This document shows, in pieces, positions 16,713 to 25,731 of a DNA stretch of 64,000 nt. The DNA is from Paenibacillus catalpae (GTDB taxonomy: Bacteria > Bacillota > Bacilli > Paenibacillales > Paenibacillaceae), in assembly GCF_900112695.1 (NCBI RefSeq), contig NZ_FOMT01000002.1, positions 1-64,000 on the forward strand, written 5' to 3'. The position numbers and the translations under genes were made by a program. The first letter of the stretch is position 1; every line of letters begins with the position of its first letter. Below the pieces are notes generated by a model. The model was not told where the DNA came from and did not search any database. It saw only the letters and a list, made by a program, of their open reading frames with translations.

Positions 16713-16773
16713 GAAAATAAAGATTTAGACTGAAAAATAAAGTGTTAGACTCGGAAATAAAGTGTATTAGACT
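16713..16773 (+). repeat. Three tandem degenerate 19-22 bp repeats
   Basis: Three units related to AAATAAAG-(A/T/G)-TTAGACT lie head to tail (16713-16731, 16732-16751, 16752-16773) just downstream of glmS. No function is evident. Confidence 0.7.
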
Positions 16774-16790
16774 AAATACCACGACCCAAA

Positions 16791-16832
16791 ATCGGCCTAA
16801 GAACGCTCCAACGTTCTTAGGCCGATGCTGTT
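16791..16832. terminator. Bidirectional terminator between glmS and the SRPBCC gene
   Basis: A 15-bp perfect stem (ATCGGCCTAAGAACG / CGTTCTTAGGCCGAT) with a 6-nt loop lies between convergent genes. The T tail is short on either strand. Confidence 0.7.
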
Positions 16833-16854
16833 TAAGCGGCATGCTTCCACACCG

Positions 16855-17769
16855 TTACTTTACGCGCTGTCCATCTAGCACAGCCTGAAGACGATCCAGG
16901 TTCTGCTCGTTGGAGTCTGGGCAATATGATTTTACTTGCTCGAATATTTTCTTGTCTTTGAACTGTTGACGGAATATCACACGAGTCCGATCAGCGTTAT
17001 CGGTAAATGTCGCCGTCAACCGGAACTCAGGAGCGCCTTGATGTTCTAGTACGATACGTTTCCCCGACTCGATCTCAATAAACTTGTTCTCGTTCGGATA
17101 AACCTTGCCGTCCGGTCCGTGAAAGGTAAAGCGCCAGAAGCCGCCTTCTCGGAAGTCGAATTCGCGGAACGTGCTCGTGAAGCCGTTAGGCCCCCACCAC
17201 TGCGCCAGAAGCTCCGGTTGCGCCCATGCCCGGTAAACCTCTTCCCTTGGGGAGTCGTACAAACGCGTATGGACAAACTCCAATTCACCGGGAGCCAGAT
17301 CGGCATTGTCCTCCCCCGCAACGGATTCTCCAATCTGAGCAAGCGAATTGCCCAGCAGCTCTAGCAGCTCCCTCGACCCGTGTTCCCGATTCTCCACCGC
17401 ATCGAGCCCATCGAAGAAGGTACCTTGCTCCGTGAAGGTCAGCTTCGTGCCGCCATCCGCGTCTGCAAGCTCAATCGTAGTAATGGACACCGAGAATCGC
17501 AAGCCGTTAAAGTCCATCACGTACGTATAAACAATCCGCTCGAGCGGAACGATCTCCTGATAAGTAGCGTCGAACGTGAACAATCCGCCGTCCGGTGCTT
17601 CGCCGCTGCTGAATTCCCGTCCGCCTACCCGGAATTCGAACACTTCCGGCTTCGTGAACCAACGTGCTTTGGCTTCGGCGTCAGCCATTGCTTCGTACAC
17701 CTGCTTCCTGGATGCCGGATACGTTTTTTCAATTACGAATGTTCCATGGTTTACAAATTTTTCTTTCAT
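16855..17769 (-). CDS. Two-domain SRPBCC (AHSA1-like) protein
   Basis: A 304-aa cytosolic protein made of two START-like SRPBCC/AHSA1 domains in tandem (about residues 5-155 and 165-300). Each begins with the typical YPASRKQVYEAMADAEAKAR or YDSPREEVYRAWAQPELLAQ segment, and the second has WWGPNGF. Single-domain forms of about 150 aa are the norm, so this is a fused pair. The fold binds hydrophobic ligands; the ligand is unknown. I chose ATG 17769 with AGGAGG 10 nt upstream, rather than an upstream start inside the merR gene. It is the second gene of a MerR operon, 4 bp after the merR stop. Confidence 0.85.
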   Translation of the reverse strand: MKEKFVNHGTFVIEKTYPASRKQVYEAMADAEAKARWFTKPEVFEFRVGGREFSSGEAPDGGLFTFDATYQEIVPLERIVYTYVMDFNGLRFSVSITTIELADADGGTKLTFTEQGTFFDGLDAVENREHGSRELLELLGNSLAQIGESVAGEDNADLAPGELEFVHTRLYDSPREEVYRAWAQPELLAQWWGPNGFTSTFREFDFREGGFWRFTFHGPDGKVYPNENKFIEIESGKRIVLEHQGAPEFRLTATFTDNADRTRVIFRQQFKDKKIFEQVKSYCPDSNEQNLDRLQAVLDGQRVK

Positions 17770-17773
17770 GATC

Positions 17774-18289
17774 TTAATCCTCCTTGTTTTCTTCTTTTTT
17801 ATGGTTTGTTTTCTCATCCCCGCCCGCTAAGAACATCCCCAGCAGGCCAAAACGTTGCTCCCAACTTTGTTGACGATTCAGGATCGGCTTCTCGTAGTCG
17901 TTCTTCATCGCTTGTAGCAGCGTGGTGAAATCATCTACCGACACCTGCTCCTTTCCTTTCATCAACTTAGACACGTGCCTTAGTTGATCCAGCAGCTTCT
18001 GCTGCCGCCGTATTTGCTCTTGCACTCGCTCGATCTGCATGCCGACGACCTCGAGCGGGTCAATTCCGCGGCCCGTCAGCGCCGCCTTCACTTCGTCGAG
18101 TGACAGGCCCAATTCCTTCAGCGATACAATTCGATAGAGTCGCGATAAATCCTCGTCGCCGTAGAGCCGGTGTCCCGATTCCGTGGCAGCCGACGGCGAG
18201 AGCAGCCCAATCTGGTCATAGAAGCGTAACGTGCGCACCGTTAGCCCCGTCAGCTTGGCCAGATCCCCAACCTTCAAATATCGTTTCAT
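17774..18289 (-). CDS. MerR-family transcriptional regulator
   Basis: A 171-aa regulator. The N-terminal winged helix is classic MerR (YLKVGDLAKLTGLTVRTLRFYDQIGLLSP, residues 4-32, then GHRLYGDEDL). A coiled-coil dimerisation helix follows, and the short C-terminus contains no cysteine, which argues against a metal sensor and for a small-molecule or drug sensor. It is co-transcribed with the SRPBCC protein, which could bind the same ligand (inference). The promoter at 18335-18365 has the elongated spacer and dyad expected for autoregulation. Confidence 0.93.
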   Translation of the reverse strand: MKRYLKVGDLAKLTGLTVRTLRFYDQIGLLSPSAATESGHRLYGDEDLSRLYRIVSLKELGLSLDEVKAALTGRGIDPLEVVGMQIERVQEQIRRQQKLLDQLRHVSKLMKGKEQVSVDDFTTLLQAMKNDYEKPILNRQQSWEQRFGLLGMFLAGGDEKTNHKKEENKED

Positions 18290-18334
18290 TGATCATCTCC
18301 GTTCTATGTCGCTGGCTCGAATGCTGGTAGCCTC

Positions 18335-18365
18335 ATTATAAAACCTTACGTTACGTAAGGTGCAA
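18335..18365 (-). promoter_or_regulatory. MerR-type promoter with palindromic operator
   Basis: On the minus strand TTGCAC (18360-18365) and TATAAT (18335-18340) are 19 bp apart, the over-long spacing MerR proteins correct by DNA twisting. The spacer holds a perfect 9-1-9 palindrome, ACCTTACGTTACGTAAGGT, at 18343-18361. Confidence 0.9.
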
Positions 18366-18632
18366 GCGATTTGTTCACATTTTTTTGAAAAATAAAAAGA
18401 ACCTTGCAGAAGTAAACAACATTCAAAAGTTCCGCAAACAGATAAGAACGTTTCAATGACAACGGCAGTCTATGACTCGGGTGACTCTATAAAATATCAA
18501 TTTGTTAGGTTTACGAAATCAAGATAACATAATATGCTTAAGAAGATTCCTATTTTATACATACAAGTGGCGAAATGGTTATTATCATTGCTATTGTCAT
18601 TTTGTTAGTTGAATGTGAAGGCGGTAACGAAC
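18366..18632. other. Intergenic region upstream of the AraC regulator
   Basis: This is AT-rich sequence between the divergent MerR operon and the AraC gene. I see no RNA gene, terminator or convincing operator. A promoter for the AraC gene probably lies here, but no clear -35/-10 pair could be picked. Confidence 0.4.
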
Positions 18633-19484
18633 ATGCGGGAATACGATTACGAATATGCGGACTTTATCTACTACAGGCCAGGGGAGCTGGACAAGGCGTG
18701 CGGGCTGTGGCCGGTCCGGGCGGGAAGATGCCTGGCCAAGCCTCATTACAAGGTTGGACCCAAACGGATCGAGTGCTACAGCATTCATTTCGTGCGGGAG
18801 GGCGGGCTGCGCCTGGAATATGAGGGGAGGCAGGTCGAGCTTGCGAGGGGAGACCTCTTCGTCCTGTTCCCTGATCGGACGTATCATTACGACATGCTTC
18901 CGGCAGAACGCCCGCTTGAGATGCGCTGGCTGGCCATTGACGGTGAGAGGGTAAGGCCGCTGCTTCTGCTGGCAGGGCTTACGGAGGAAGAGCCATTCCG
19001 CAGAGGCGCCGTATCTTCGCGGGCTGAAGCAGCCGCGGACCAAGCTATCGATGCGCTGGAGCGGGTTCAGCGCTGGCGGCCGGCGGAGGCACTGGAGCTG
19101 CAAGGGCATCTGTGCGGGCTGCTTGCGGCCTTGATGCCGAATGAACCAACGCAGGATCCTGAGCTTGCGAGCTGGATTCATAAATGCGCGGAGTATATGG
19201 AGCTGCATGCGTCCGAAGGGATTACCGTCCAGCAGGCCGCTGACTTTGCGGGCGTACACCGTTCTTATTTCACTCAAGTGTTCACCGTGGAGATGGGGAT
19301 GCCCCCGATGAAATATATGCAGAAGGTTCGGATGGAGAAGGCGAGGCGCCTCTTAATCGAGACCGCTGCATCGGTAACGGAGATCGGGCTGTCGCTTGGT
19401 TATCCGAATCTGTATACCTTCACCCGTGCCTTCAAAGTCTACTTTAAAGAATCTCCTCTGGCTTTAAGAAAGGCAAAGGCTTAG
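18633..19484 (+). CDS. AraC-family transcriptional regulator (cupin + HTH_18)
   Basis: A 283-aa regulator. The N-terminal sugar-sensing cupin-like domain (about 1-150, with GPKRIECYSIHFV and GDLFVLFPDRTYHYD) is followed by two AraC helix-turn-helix motifs (about 190-283, ITVQQAADFAGVHRSYFTQVF and VTEIGLSLGYPNLYTFTRAF). Start is ATG 18633 with GAAGGCGG 8 nt upstream; a TTG at 18609 is in frame but lacks an RBS. It precedes a YesM/YesN-LplABC locus with GH51 and GH2 enzymes and likely controls part of it. The protein at 32519 is a clear paralog sharing the YYxxNELDK...PVR...VGPKRIE block. Confidence 0.88.
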   Translation: MREYDYEYADFIYYRPGELDKACGLWPVRAGRCLAKPHYKVGPKRIECYSIHFVREGGLRLEYEGRQVELARGDLFVLFPDRTYHYDMLPAERPLEMRWLAIDGERVRPLLLLAGLTEEEPFRRGAVSSRAEAAADQAIDALERVQRWRPAEALELQGHLCGLLAALMPNEPTQDPELASWIHKCAEYMELHASEGITVQQAADFAGVHRSYFTQVFTVEMGMPPMKYMQKVRMEKARRLLIETAASVTEIGLSLGYPNLYTFTRAFKVYFKESPLALRKAKA

Positions 19485-19505
19485 CCTGTTCAGGCACACT
19501 TTTCA

Positions 19506-19519
19506 TGTAAGCGATTGCA
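19506..19519 (+). promoter_or_regulatory. CcpA cre-like site upstream of the histidine kinase
   Basis: TGTAAGCGATTGCA matches the cre consensus TGWNANCGNTNWCA at 13 of 14 positions and lies 28 nt before the kinase start. This predicts carbon catabolite repression of the two-component system. Confidence 0.6.
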
Positions 19520-19547
19520 TTTTATCTCCGCAAAGGAGTTGACCGAA

Positions 19548-21356
19548 ATGAAGCTGTCCACAATGAGGCGGTGGGTATCGCCCAGCTTGAGTATTCAAGG
19601 CAAAATTTTTCTGGCGTTCAGTCTCGTCGCGCTTCTCTCCATCGTTTCTATTTCCGTCATTGTCTACTTTAATATGCGGGAGACGATCAAGTCCAATGCG
19701 GTGACCTCGGTGTCGGACAGTATCCGTCAAGCCGACGAGTCCCTGAACATTATGCTTGAGGAGATCGATCGGCTTAATACGGTTGTCGTTACGAACAAAA
19801 ACACCGTCATCGACACGCTCCTAAGCTCTTCGGAGGAAATAAGCTTCGAGTGGTTCCAGGAGCAGAAGCGAATAGAGGAATTTCTGTCATCCCTGGTTGC
19901 AAACAAGCCTTATATTGCGAGGATTGCCGTTGTTGGTTTAAACGGAAAGGTGTTTTTCACCGGAGGGCCGTGGCTGGATAAAAGCATTCTAGAAACTCCG
20001 ATGATGGATTTCATGCTGCGCAACGGCTCCCGCCATGCTTATCTGAAGCAGACGGGCGTCACGGAGACAATTACGGTAGGCCGCGAAATTCGGTACGATC
20101 GCCAGACGATAGGCATAGTCATGGTCGATCTGAATTACGACTTTATCCGCAAGACATACGGCGTGAGGCCAACCGCCGACAGCATGCTGTATGTGCTTGA
20201 TCAGCAGGACGAATTTGTGTACCGATCGGACCACACGCCAAGTTTTGCGCCTTCCGAGCAGCGAATCGTCGACATGAATCGGAAATTTGCGAAGCTTGGT
20301 AAGGTTGAAGGCGATGTGGAGGAGAAGGTCGTTGGCGGCAGGTCCTATATCGTGGTCAGCCGGCAATCGGATCATACGGGCTGGACGACGCTGGCGCTAA
20401 TTCCTACGGATTCACTGCTCATCGAATCGGCCCGTTTGCTGAAGTTGATCATAGAAGCTTCGGCGATCGTCCTGCTAGTTGTCCTCATTGGCTCGCTGCA
20501 GGTGTCGTCGCGCATCACGATTAATATCCGGCGTCTGAAGTCCATGATGATGCTGGTGAAGGACGGCAATTTGACGTTCCCGAAGAAGGAGATAAGAACG
20601 AAGGACGAGGTGGGACAGCTGTACCACGTGTTTATTGGCATGGTGGAAGAGCTGAAGCGGTCATTCGAAGGGATACACATCAGTGAACAGGAGAAGCGGG
20701 AGGCCGAGCTGACCGCGCTCCAGGCGCAAATACGCCCTCATTTTCTATACAATTCGCTTAATACGATTAAATATTTGGCTAAGCTCAACGGAACACCGAA
20801 CATAGAAGAGGTATCCGGCTCATTAATCAATTTGATGAGGGGCGTGCTGGGCAATTCCAACGAATATTTGACGGTGAGGGAGGAGCTGGATTACGTGCGC
20901 AGCTATATCTCTATCGTCAAATACAAATACATGGAGCCTATCCTTGTTCACGAAGAGATTGAAGATACGTCGTTATTAGATAGCCGTGTGCTGAAGCTTA
21001 CGCTGCAGCCGATTGTGGAGAACGCCGTTCTGCACGGAATCGGTTCGAGGGACCAAGGCGGCTTCGTCACGATTCGGGTATACGAGGACAACCGCGATCT
21101 GATGATCGAGGTGACGGACAACGGCAAAGGAATGACGCCGGAGCAGATGGAGCAATTGCTGGGCGGGCCGGGTACAAAGCCAACCTCTTCCCGGTTCAGC
21201 GGAATGGGCGTGCGCAACGTGCATGAGAGAATCGTCCGTTCGTTTGAAGCCCCATACGGCATCAGGCTGTATAGTGAGCCCGGCTTGTATACGAAAGTCG
21301 AAATTCGTTTTCCCAATCTGCGGGCCCAGATAGGCGCCGGACAAGAGGTGAGCTAA
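19548..21356 (+). CDS. Sensor histidine kinase (YesM family)
   Basis: A 602-aa membrane kinase. A first TM helix (IFLAFSLVALLSIVSISVIVYF) precedes an extracellular Cache-like domain of about 260 residues. A second TM helix (IEASAIVLLVVLIGSLQV), a HAMP linker, the His_kinase domain with phospho-acceptor in QAQIRPHFLYNSLNTIK, and a HATPase domain (VENAVLHG, DNGKGM, GMGVRNVHERI) follow. Start is ATG 19548, 9 nt after AAGGAG. It overlaps the response regulator by 1 nt. With the LplABC and GH genes downstream, it probably senses an extracellular arabinose-containing oligosaccharide. Confidence 0.94.
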   Translation: MKLSTMRRWVSPSLSIQGKIFLAFSLVALLSIVSISVIVYFNMRETIKSNAVTSVSDSIRQADESLNIMLEEIDRLNTVVVTNKNTVIDTLLSSSEEISFEWFQEQKRIEEFLSSLVANKPYIARIAVVGLNGKVFFTGGPWLDKSILETPMMDFMLRNGSRHAYLKQTGVTETITVGREIRYDRQTIGIVMVDLNYDFIRKTYGVRPTADSMLYVLDQQDEFVYRSDHTPSFAPSEQRIVDMNRKFAKLGKVEGDVEEKVVGGRSYIVVSRQSDHTGWTTLALIPTDSLLIESARLLKLIIEASAIVLLVVLIGSLQVSSRITINIRRLKSMMMLVKDGNLTFPKKEIRTKDEVGQLYHVFIGMVEELKRSFEGIHISEQEKREAELTALQAQIRPHFLYNSLNTIKYLAKLNGTPNIEEVSGSLINLMRGVLGNSNEYLTVREELDYVRSYISIVKYKYMEPILVHEEIEDTSLLDSRVLKLTLQPIVENAVLHGIGSRDQGGFVTIRVYEDNRDLMIEVTDNGKGMTPEQMEQLLGGPGTKPTSSRFSGMGVRNVHERIVRSFEAPYGIRLYSEPGLYTKVEIRFPNLRAQIGAGQEVS

Positions 21357-23005
21357 TGATGTATCGCGTGTTATTGGTAGACGACGAGCCGCTCGTTCGC
21401 AACGATCTGCGGTCTTTATTGGATTTTCGCAAAAATGGCTTCGAGATCTGCGGTGAGGCCCAAAGCGCGGAAACGGCATTGGCCATGATTGGGGAACAGC
21501 GTCCCGACGTGGCTATCCTCGATGTCAACATGCCGGGAATGAACGGCGTGGATTTGAACCGGATGATCAAGCAGCGGTATCCCACCGTCCAGACGATTAT
21601 GCTCAGCAGCTATGACGATTACGACTACGTCCGGGACTGCCTGAAGAACGGCGCGGTAGATTATTTGCTGAAGCACCGGCTGGACAAGGAGACTTTGCTG
21701 GCGATGCTTGAAAAAGCAGTCCAGGCTGGCAAATCTTCCGAAGCCGCAGGTAATGCAGACGAATCGTCCCTCTTCCGTTCCGAGTTGGTCCGAAGCCAAA
21801 TCGCTGACCTCGCAAGAGGCAAGGCAGAAGCCGCAAGGGAGCTGGAAGGTAGCATAAGGCGATACGGCATGTACTTGCAGGCAGATTTGTATGCGGCAGC
21901 GGTCCTGCAGATCGTTCCTTTCCTGCTGCTGACGGAATCGAATACCGATGTGCAGACGAACCGGCTGGTTCAGCAGGTTGTTGAGCTTATGCAGCAGAGC
22001 TTGGGAGACGCACGCGAGCGCACGGCAGCTTACGTGGAGGACGGGCGAATCGTCGTCGTGTTTGCCATACGGGAGCGAAGCGAGCACGCAGCCGCAACGG
22101 AAGCGGCCAGGAGCATGAGCAAGCTTGGCCACGCGCTAGAGATGTACTTGAATATAAAATCGATCTATGCGGTTGGGCATGTATGCAACAGCCTGTCGCA
22201 GCTTGGAGCAAGCTACGCCTCCGCGGAGCGGGCGCTCGACCCAAATTCACAGGCCGCTCATCCGAATCCAGAGCGCGGAAAAGGCATGCGCGAGAGCCGC
22301 GTTGCGCTTACGATTGAAGAGCAGAAGCAGCTGCTGCTTGCCATCGAGAGGCTGGACGGGCAAGGCGCGCAGCATCTGATCACTTCGGTATTCGAACCGC
22401 TTCGCGGACTTCCTTTGCATTCGCACGCGGTGCAGATGACGGTCAGCGAGCTGCTTCATATCGCAGATAAGGCGTTAAAAAAAGGGAACCGTTCCCCGCT
22501 TGGGACAACGAAGGATGCGGACCGCCTGCCATCGCGCGGCGAGCTTAACCGCCTTGGAAGCGTTGGCGAGCTGGAGAAGTGGCTTCAGTCATTCTATGTC
22601 GTCTTGCTGGTCCTGCTTAAGGAGCATCACGCGACCGGCAGCTATTCCCGTCATGTATCGCAGGCCATCGGTTTTATTCTGGAGCGGTATTCCGGCATCG
22701 TGACGCTTGAGCTAGCCGCGGGCTTCATCGGCTTAAATGCGTCATACCTGAGCCGGATCTTCAAGGAGGAGACGCAGTCGACGTTCTCCGAATACGTGAA
22801 CCGGGTACGGGTCGACGCGGCGCGCAGGCTGCTGGAAAGCGGCCAATATACCATCAAGCAGGTCAGCGACCAGGTGGGCTTTTCCACGCACAACTATTTC
22901 TTCAAGGTGTTCAAGGAAGTGACGGGCATGACGCCGCAGGCGTATTGGAACAGTCTCGGAGATGGAAAGGCAGCGGCAAAAGATTCCGTAAAATATGTGG
23001 AGTAA
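21356..23005 (+). CDS. Response regulator, AraC output (YesN family)
   Basis: A 549-aa regulator. The N-terminal receiver has VLLVDDEP and phospho-acceptor Asp56 in AILDVNMPG. A long central linker follows, then two AraC-type HTH motifs at the C-terminus (LELAAGFIGLNASYLSRIFKEE and IKQVSDQVGFSTHNYFFKVF). Start ATG 21356 overlaps the kinase stop; ATG 21359 is an equally good choice. Together with the kinase it should activate the sugar importer at 23117, whose upstream region has three spaced ACCGG motifs that may be its sites. Confidence 0.94.
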   Translation: MMYRVLLVDDEPLVRNDLRSLLDFRKNGFEICGEAQSAETALAMIGEQRPDVAILDVNMPGMNGVDLNRMIKQRYPTVQTIMLSSYDDYDYVRDCLKNGAVDYLLKHRLDKETLLAMLEKAVQAGKSSEAAGNADESSLFRSELVRSQIADLARGKAEAARELEGSIRRYGMYLQADLYAAAVLQIVPFLLLTESNTDVQTNRLVQQVVELMQQSLGDARERTAAYVEDGRIVVVFAIRERSEHAAATEAARSMSKLGHALEMYLNIKSIYAVGHVCNSLSQLGASYASAERALDPNSQAAHPNPERGKGMRESRVALTIEEQKQLLLAIERLDGQGAQHLITSVFEPLRGLPLHSHAVQMTVSELLHIADKALKKGNRSPLGTTKDADRLPSRGELNRLGSVGELEKWLQSFYVVLLVLLKEHHATGSYSRHVSQAIGFILERYSGIVTLELAAGFIGLNASYLSRIFKEETQSTFSEYVNRVRVDAARRLLESGQYTIKQVSDQVGFSTHNYFFKVFKEVTGMTPQAYWNSLGDGKAAAKDSVKYVE

Positions 23006-23030
23006 ATAGTCATATAAGTGTAACTCGGCG

Positions 23031-23090
23031 ATACCGGCTGTATCTTATAATCGAGTAACACCGGCAGGAAACGCTTACAATTACCGGTGA
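23031..23090 (+). promoter_or_regulatory. Possible regulator sites and cre-like site upstream of the binding protein
   Basis: Three direct motifs, ATACCGGCTG (23031), ACACCGGCAG (23058) and TTACCGGTGA (23081), are 27 and 23 bp apart. AGGAAACGCTTACA (23066-23079) matches the cre consensus at 12 of 14 positions. The roles (YesN and CcpA) are inferred. Confidence 0.45.
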
Positions 23091-23116
23091 ATTGAAAGTC
23101 TGGAGGGTATATATAC

Positions 23117-24721
23117 ATGCGAAAAACATGGGGGAGATATGCTTTCGCCACAATGCTTGTTACCGGATTAATCGTATCCGGCTGCAGCAACGGGGGCAAC
23201 GGCAACAGCAATAGCAATGAAAAAGGCGGCAATACGGGGGGCGCCAATTCATCAAGTACGGCCGACAATGCCGTAAAAACGGAAGGGTTTCCGATCGTCG
23301 ATTCGCCAATCAAGCTGAAGATGTTTACCCGCGTCGCGCCCGTAAACGGTCCGTTCAAGGACATGCCCGTCTTCCAGGATTACGAGAAGATGAGCAACAT
23401 CAAGGTCGATTTTATCGAAGCGCCAACCGATGGCTTTGCGGAGAAGAAAAACCTCTTGTTCGCATCCAATGAGCTTCCCGATGCGTTGTACCGTTCGGGT
23501 CTGACACAGCTGGAGACGGTTCGCTACGGATCTTCGGGACAACTGATCCCGCTGGAGAATCTGATTGATCAATACGCGCCGAACCTGAAAAGCCTCATGG
23601 AGCAATATCCGGAGATCCGCGCGGGCATCACGACGCCTGAGGGACATATTTATGCGATCCCGGGCATTGTTACGCTAGGCTCCGCGCGGACCGACAAGAG
23701 ATGGATCAACAAGGCATGGCTGGATAAGCTGGGCCTGAAGGTGCCTGAGACGACCGACGACTTGTATGAAGTGCTGAAAGCTTTCCGCGACGGCGATCCA
23801 AACAGCAACGGGAAAGCGGACGAACTTCCGATGACCGCGCGAATCGGCATGCCAATCGTCTATCAAATGGCGGGAGCATTTGGACTTGATTCCCAGCTCG
23901 GCTACAACATTAATGTAGAAGGCGACAAGGTACATATCTGGAGCGGCGATGAGCAGTACAAAGAGCTGCTCGTGTATTTGAACAAACTCTACAAGGAAAA
24001 GCTGATCGACCCGGAGATTTTCTCCCACACCGAAGCGCAATATCTTGCCAAGCAGGGAACAGGCAATACGGGCTACTTCTTCGATCAGACGAACAATAAC
24101 TTCCTGACCATTCAGGATCAGTATGTAGGCATTGCCCCGCAGGCAGGTCCTAACGGCGACCGCCTGCATAGCCAGATCGCTCCGGTGCCGCGCGACTACG
24201 GAGCATTTGCCATCACGTCCGTCAACAAATATCCGGAAGCAACCATGCGCTGGATCGACTACTTCTACAGCGATGAAGGCTCAACTCTGCTGCGTTTTGG
24301 CCGGGAAGGCGAGCACTATGATCTGAAGGACGGCATCCCGTACTACAAAGAGGAGCTCCTGTCCGTAGCGGGCGAACAAGCGAAAATTACGCCATACGCC
24401 GGCGGCGGCGCGCCTCATATTATCAGCGATAAGGTAGCTTCGTTCATCAACCCGCCTCAAGTACAAGAGGCTTACGAGCAGCTCGAGCCGTATTTGCCGA
24501 AAATCCGCTATGCGCCTCCGTTATTTGACGAAGAGACTGCTCAGAAGGTTAACGTGCTGCGCAATGACATCGACAAATATTTCGAAGAACAAAGCACGAA
24601 GTTCATCGTTGGGGCGCTCAGCTTCGACAAGTGGGACGAATTCCAGTCCACGCTGAAGAAAATGAACATTGCCGATCTTGAGAAGCTTTACCAGGATGCC
24701 TATGACAAAATGGCCAAATAA
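23117..24721 (+). CDS. Extracellular sugar-binding lipoprotein (LplA-like, family 1)
   Basis: A 534-aa ABC solute-binding lipoprotein. The signal peptide ends in lipobox VSGC with Cys23, followed by a Gly/Asn/Ser linker and a binding domain that starts at about residue 60. FRDGDPNSNGKADELPMTA is the Ca-binding-like DxNxNGxxDE motif seen in LplA proteins. It captures oligosaccharides for the permeases at 24755 and 25732. No ATPase is encoded nearby. A good GGAGG RBS precedes ATG 23117. Confidence 0.94.
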   Translation: MRKTWGRYAFATMLVTGLIVSGCSNGGNGNSNSNEKGGNTGGANSSSTADNAVKTEGFPIVDSPIKLKMFTRVAPVNGPFKDMPVFQDYEKMSNIKVDFIEAPTDGFAEKKNLLFASNELPDALYRSGLTQLETVRYGSSGQLIPLENLIDQYAPNLKSLMEQYPEIRAGITTPEGHIYAIPGIVTLGSARTDKRWINKAWLDKLGLKVPETTDDLYEVLKAFRDGDPNSNGKADELPMTARIGMPIVYQMAGAFGLDSQLGYNINVEGDKVHIWSGDEQYKELLVYLNKLYKEKLIDPEIFSHTEAQYLAKQGTGNTGYFFDQTNNNFLTIQDQYVGIAPQAGPNGDRLHSQIAPVPRDYGAFAITSVNKYPEATMRWIDYFYSDEGSTLLRFGREGEHYDLKDGIPYYKEELLSVAGEQAKITPYAGGGAPHIISDKVASFINPPQVQEAYEQLEPYLPKIRYAPPLFDEETAQKVNVLRNDIDKYFEEQSTKFIVGALSFDKWDEFQSTLKKMNIADLEKLYQDAYDKMAK

Positions 24722-24754
24722 ATGGGATAGCAAGAAGAGAGGGAGGGGCTGCTC

Positions 24755-25717
24755 ATGGACAGCATGATAGAGAATGCGGGGGCAACCCCCGTTCCCGGCC
24801 GCAAGAGGCGGAGCGACGGACTGCTGCGAAAAATGGCGAAGCGGTATGATTTGTATCTCATGCTGCTGCCGCCGCTCGCTTTCTATTTAATCTTCCATTA
24901 CGGGCCGCTGTACGGCCTTCAGATCGCTTTCAAAAACTTCAATCCTGCCAAAGGCATTATCGGCAGCCCATGGGAAGGCTTCGGCCATTTCGAACGGTTT
25001 TTTAACTCGTATTACTTCTGGCGGCTGCTGTGGAATACCGTATCCATCAACTTGTTCTCGCTCCTGATTGCATTTCCTGTTCCGATCCTGCTGGCGCTGC
25101 TCGTGAACGAAATCAAGAGCCGGGCTTACAGCAAATGGCTGCAAAATATTACGTACATTCCGCATTTTATCTCAGTCGTTGTTATCGTCGGCATCCTGAA
25201 TGTATTTCTGTCGCCGAAGACGGGACCCATCAATCAACTGATTGAGGCGTTTGGCGGCACGCCGATTAATTTCCTGCAGGAAGCGGCCTGGTTCAAACCG
25301 ATCTTTATCGGCTCGAACATCTGGCAGAGCATGGGATGGCAATCCATTATCTATATCGCTGCGCTCAGCGGGGTTAATCCCCAGCTGTACGAAGCGGCCA
25401 AGATGGACGGCGCTTCGCGGCTCCGCCGCATCTGGCACGTTTCGCTGCCTGGCATTATGCCGGTCATTGTCATCTTGCTCATTCTCGATATCGGTCACTT
25501 CATGAACATCGGCTTCGAGAAAATTTTGCTCATGCAGAACAACCTGAATCTGGAATCCAGCGACGTCATCTCCACGTTCGTCTATACGACGGGAATCTTG
25601 AAGGGCGAGTACAGCTACACGGCAGCCATCGGCCTGTTCAACTCGGTGATCAATCTCATGCTGCTGCTGCTCGTAAACCGTTTTGCCCGCAAGACGTCGG
25701 AGACGAGCCTATGGTAA
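24755..25717 (+). CDS. Sugar ABC transporter permease (LplB-like)
   Basis: A 320-aa inner-membrane permease with six predicted TM helices. The EAA loop is YEAAKMDGASRLRRIWHVSLPGI, where the shared ATPase docks. The N-terminus YDLYLMLLPPLAFYLIFHYGPLYG and the tail KTSETSLW are typical of LplB. It lies 33 bp after the binding protein and 14 bp before the partner permease. Confidence 0.95.
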   Translation: MDSMIENAGATPVPGRKRRSDGLLRKMAKRYDLYLMLLPPLAFYLIFHYGPLYGLQIAFKNFNPAKGIIGSPWEGFGHFERFFNSYYFWRLLWNTVSINLFSLLIAFPVPILLALLVNEIKSRAYSKWLQNITYIPHFISVVVIVGILNVFLSPKTGPINQLIEAFGGTPINFLQEAAWFKPIFIGSNIWQSMGWQSIIYIAALSGVNPQLYEAAKMDGASRLRRIWHVSLPGIMPVIVILLILDIGHFMNIGFEKILLMQNNLNLESSDVISTFVYTTGILKGEYSYTAAIGLFNSVINLMLLLLVNRFARKTSETSLW

Positions 25718-25731
25718 GGAGGTAATCGCTT

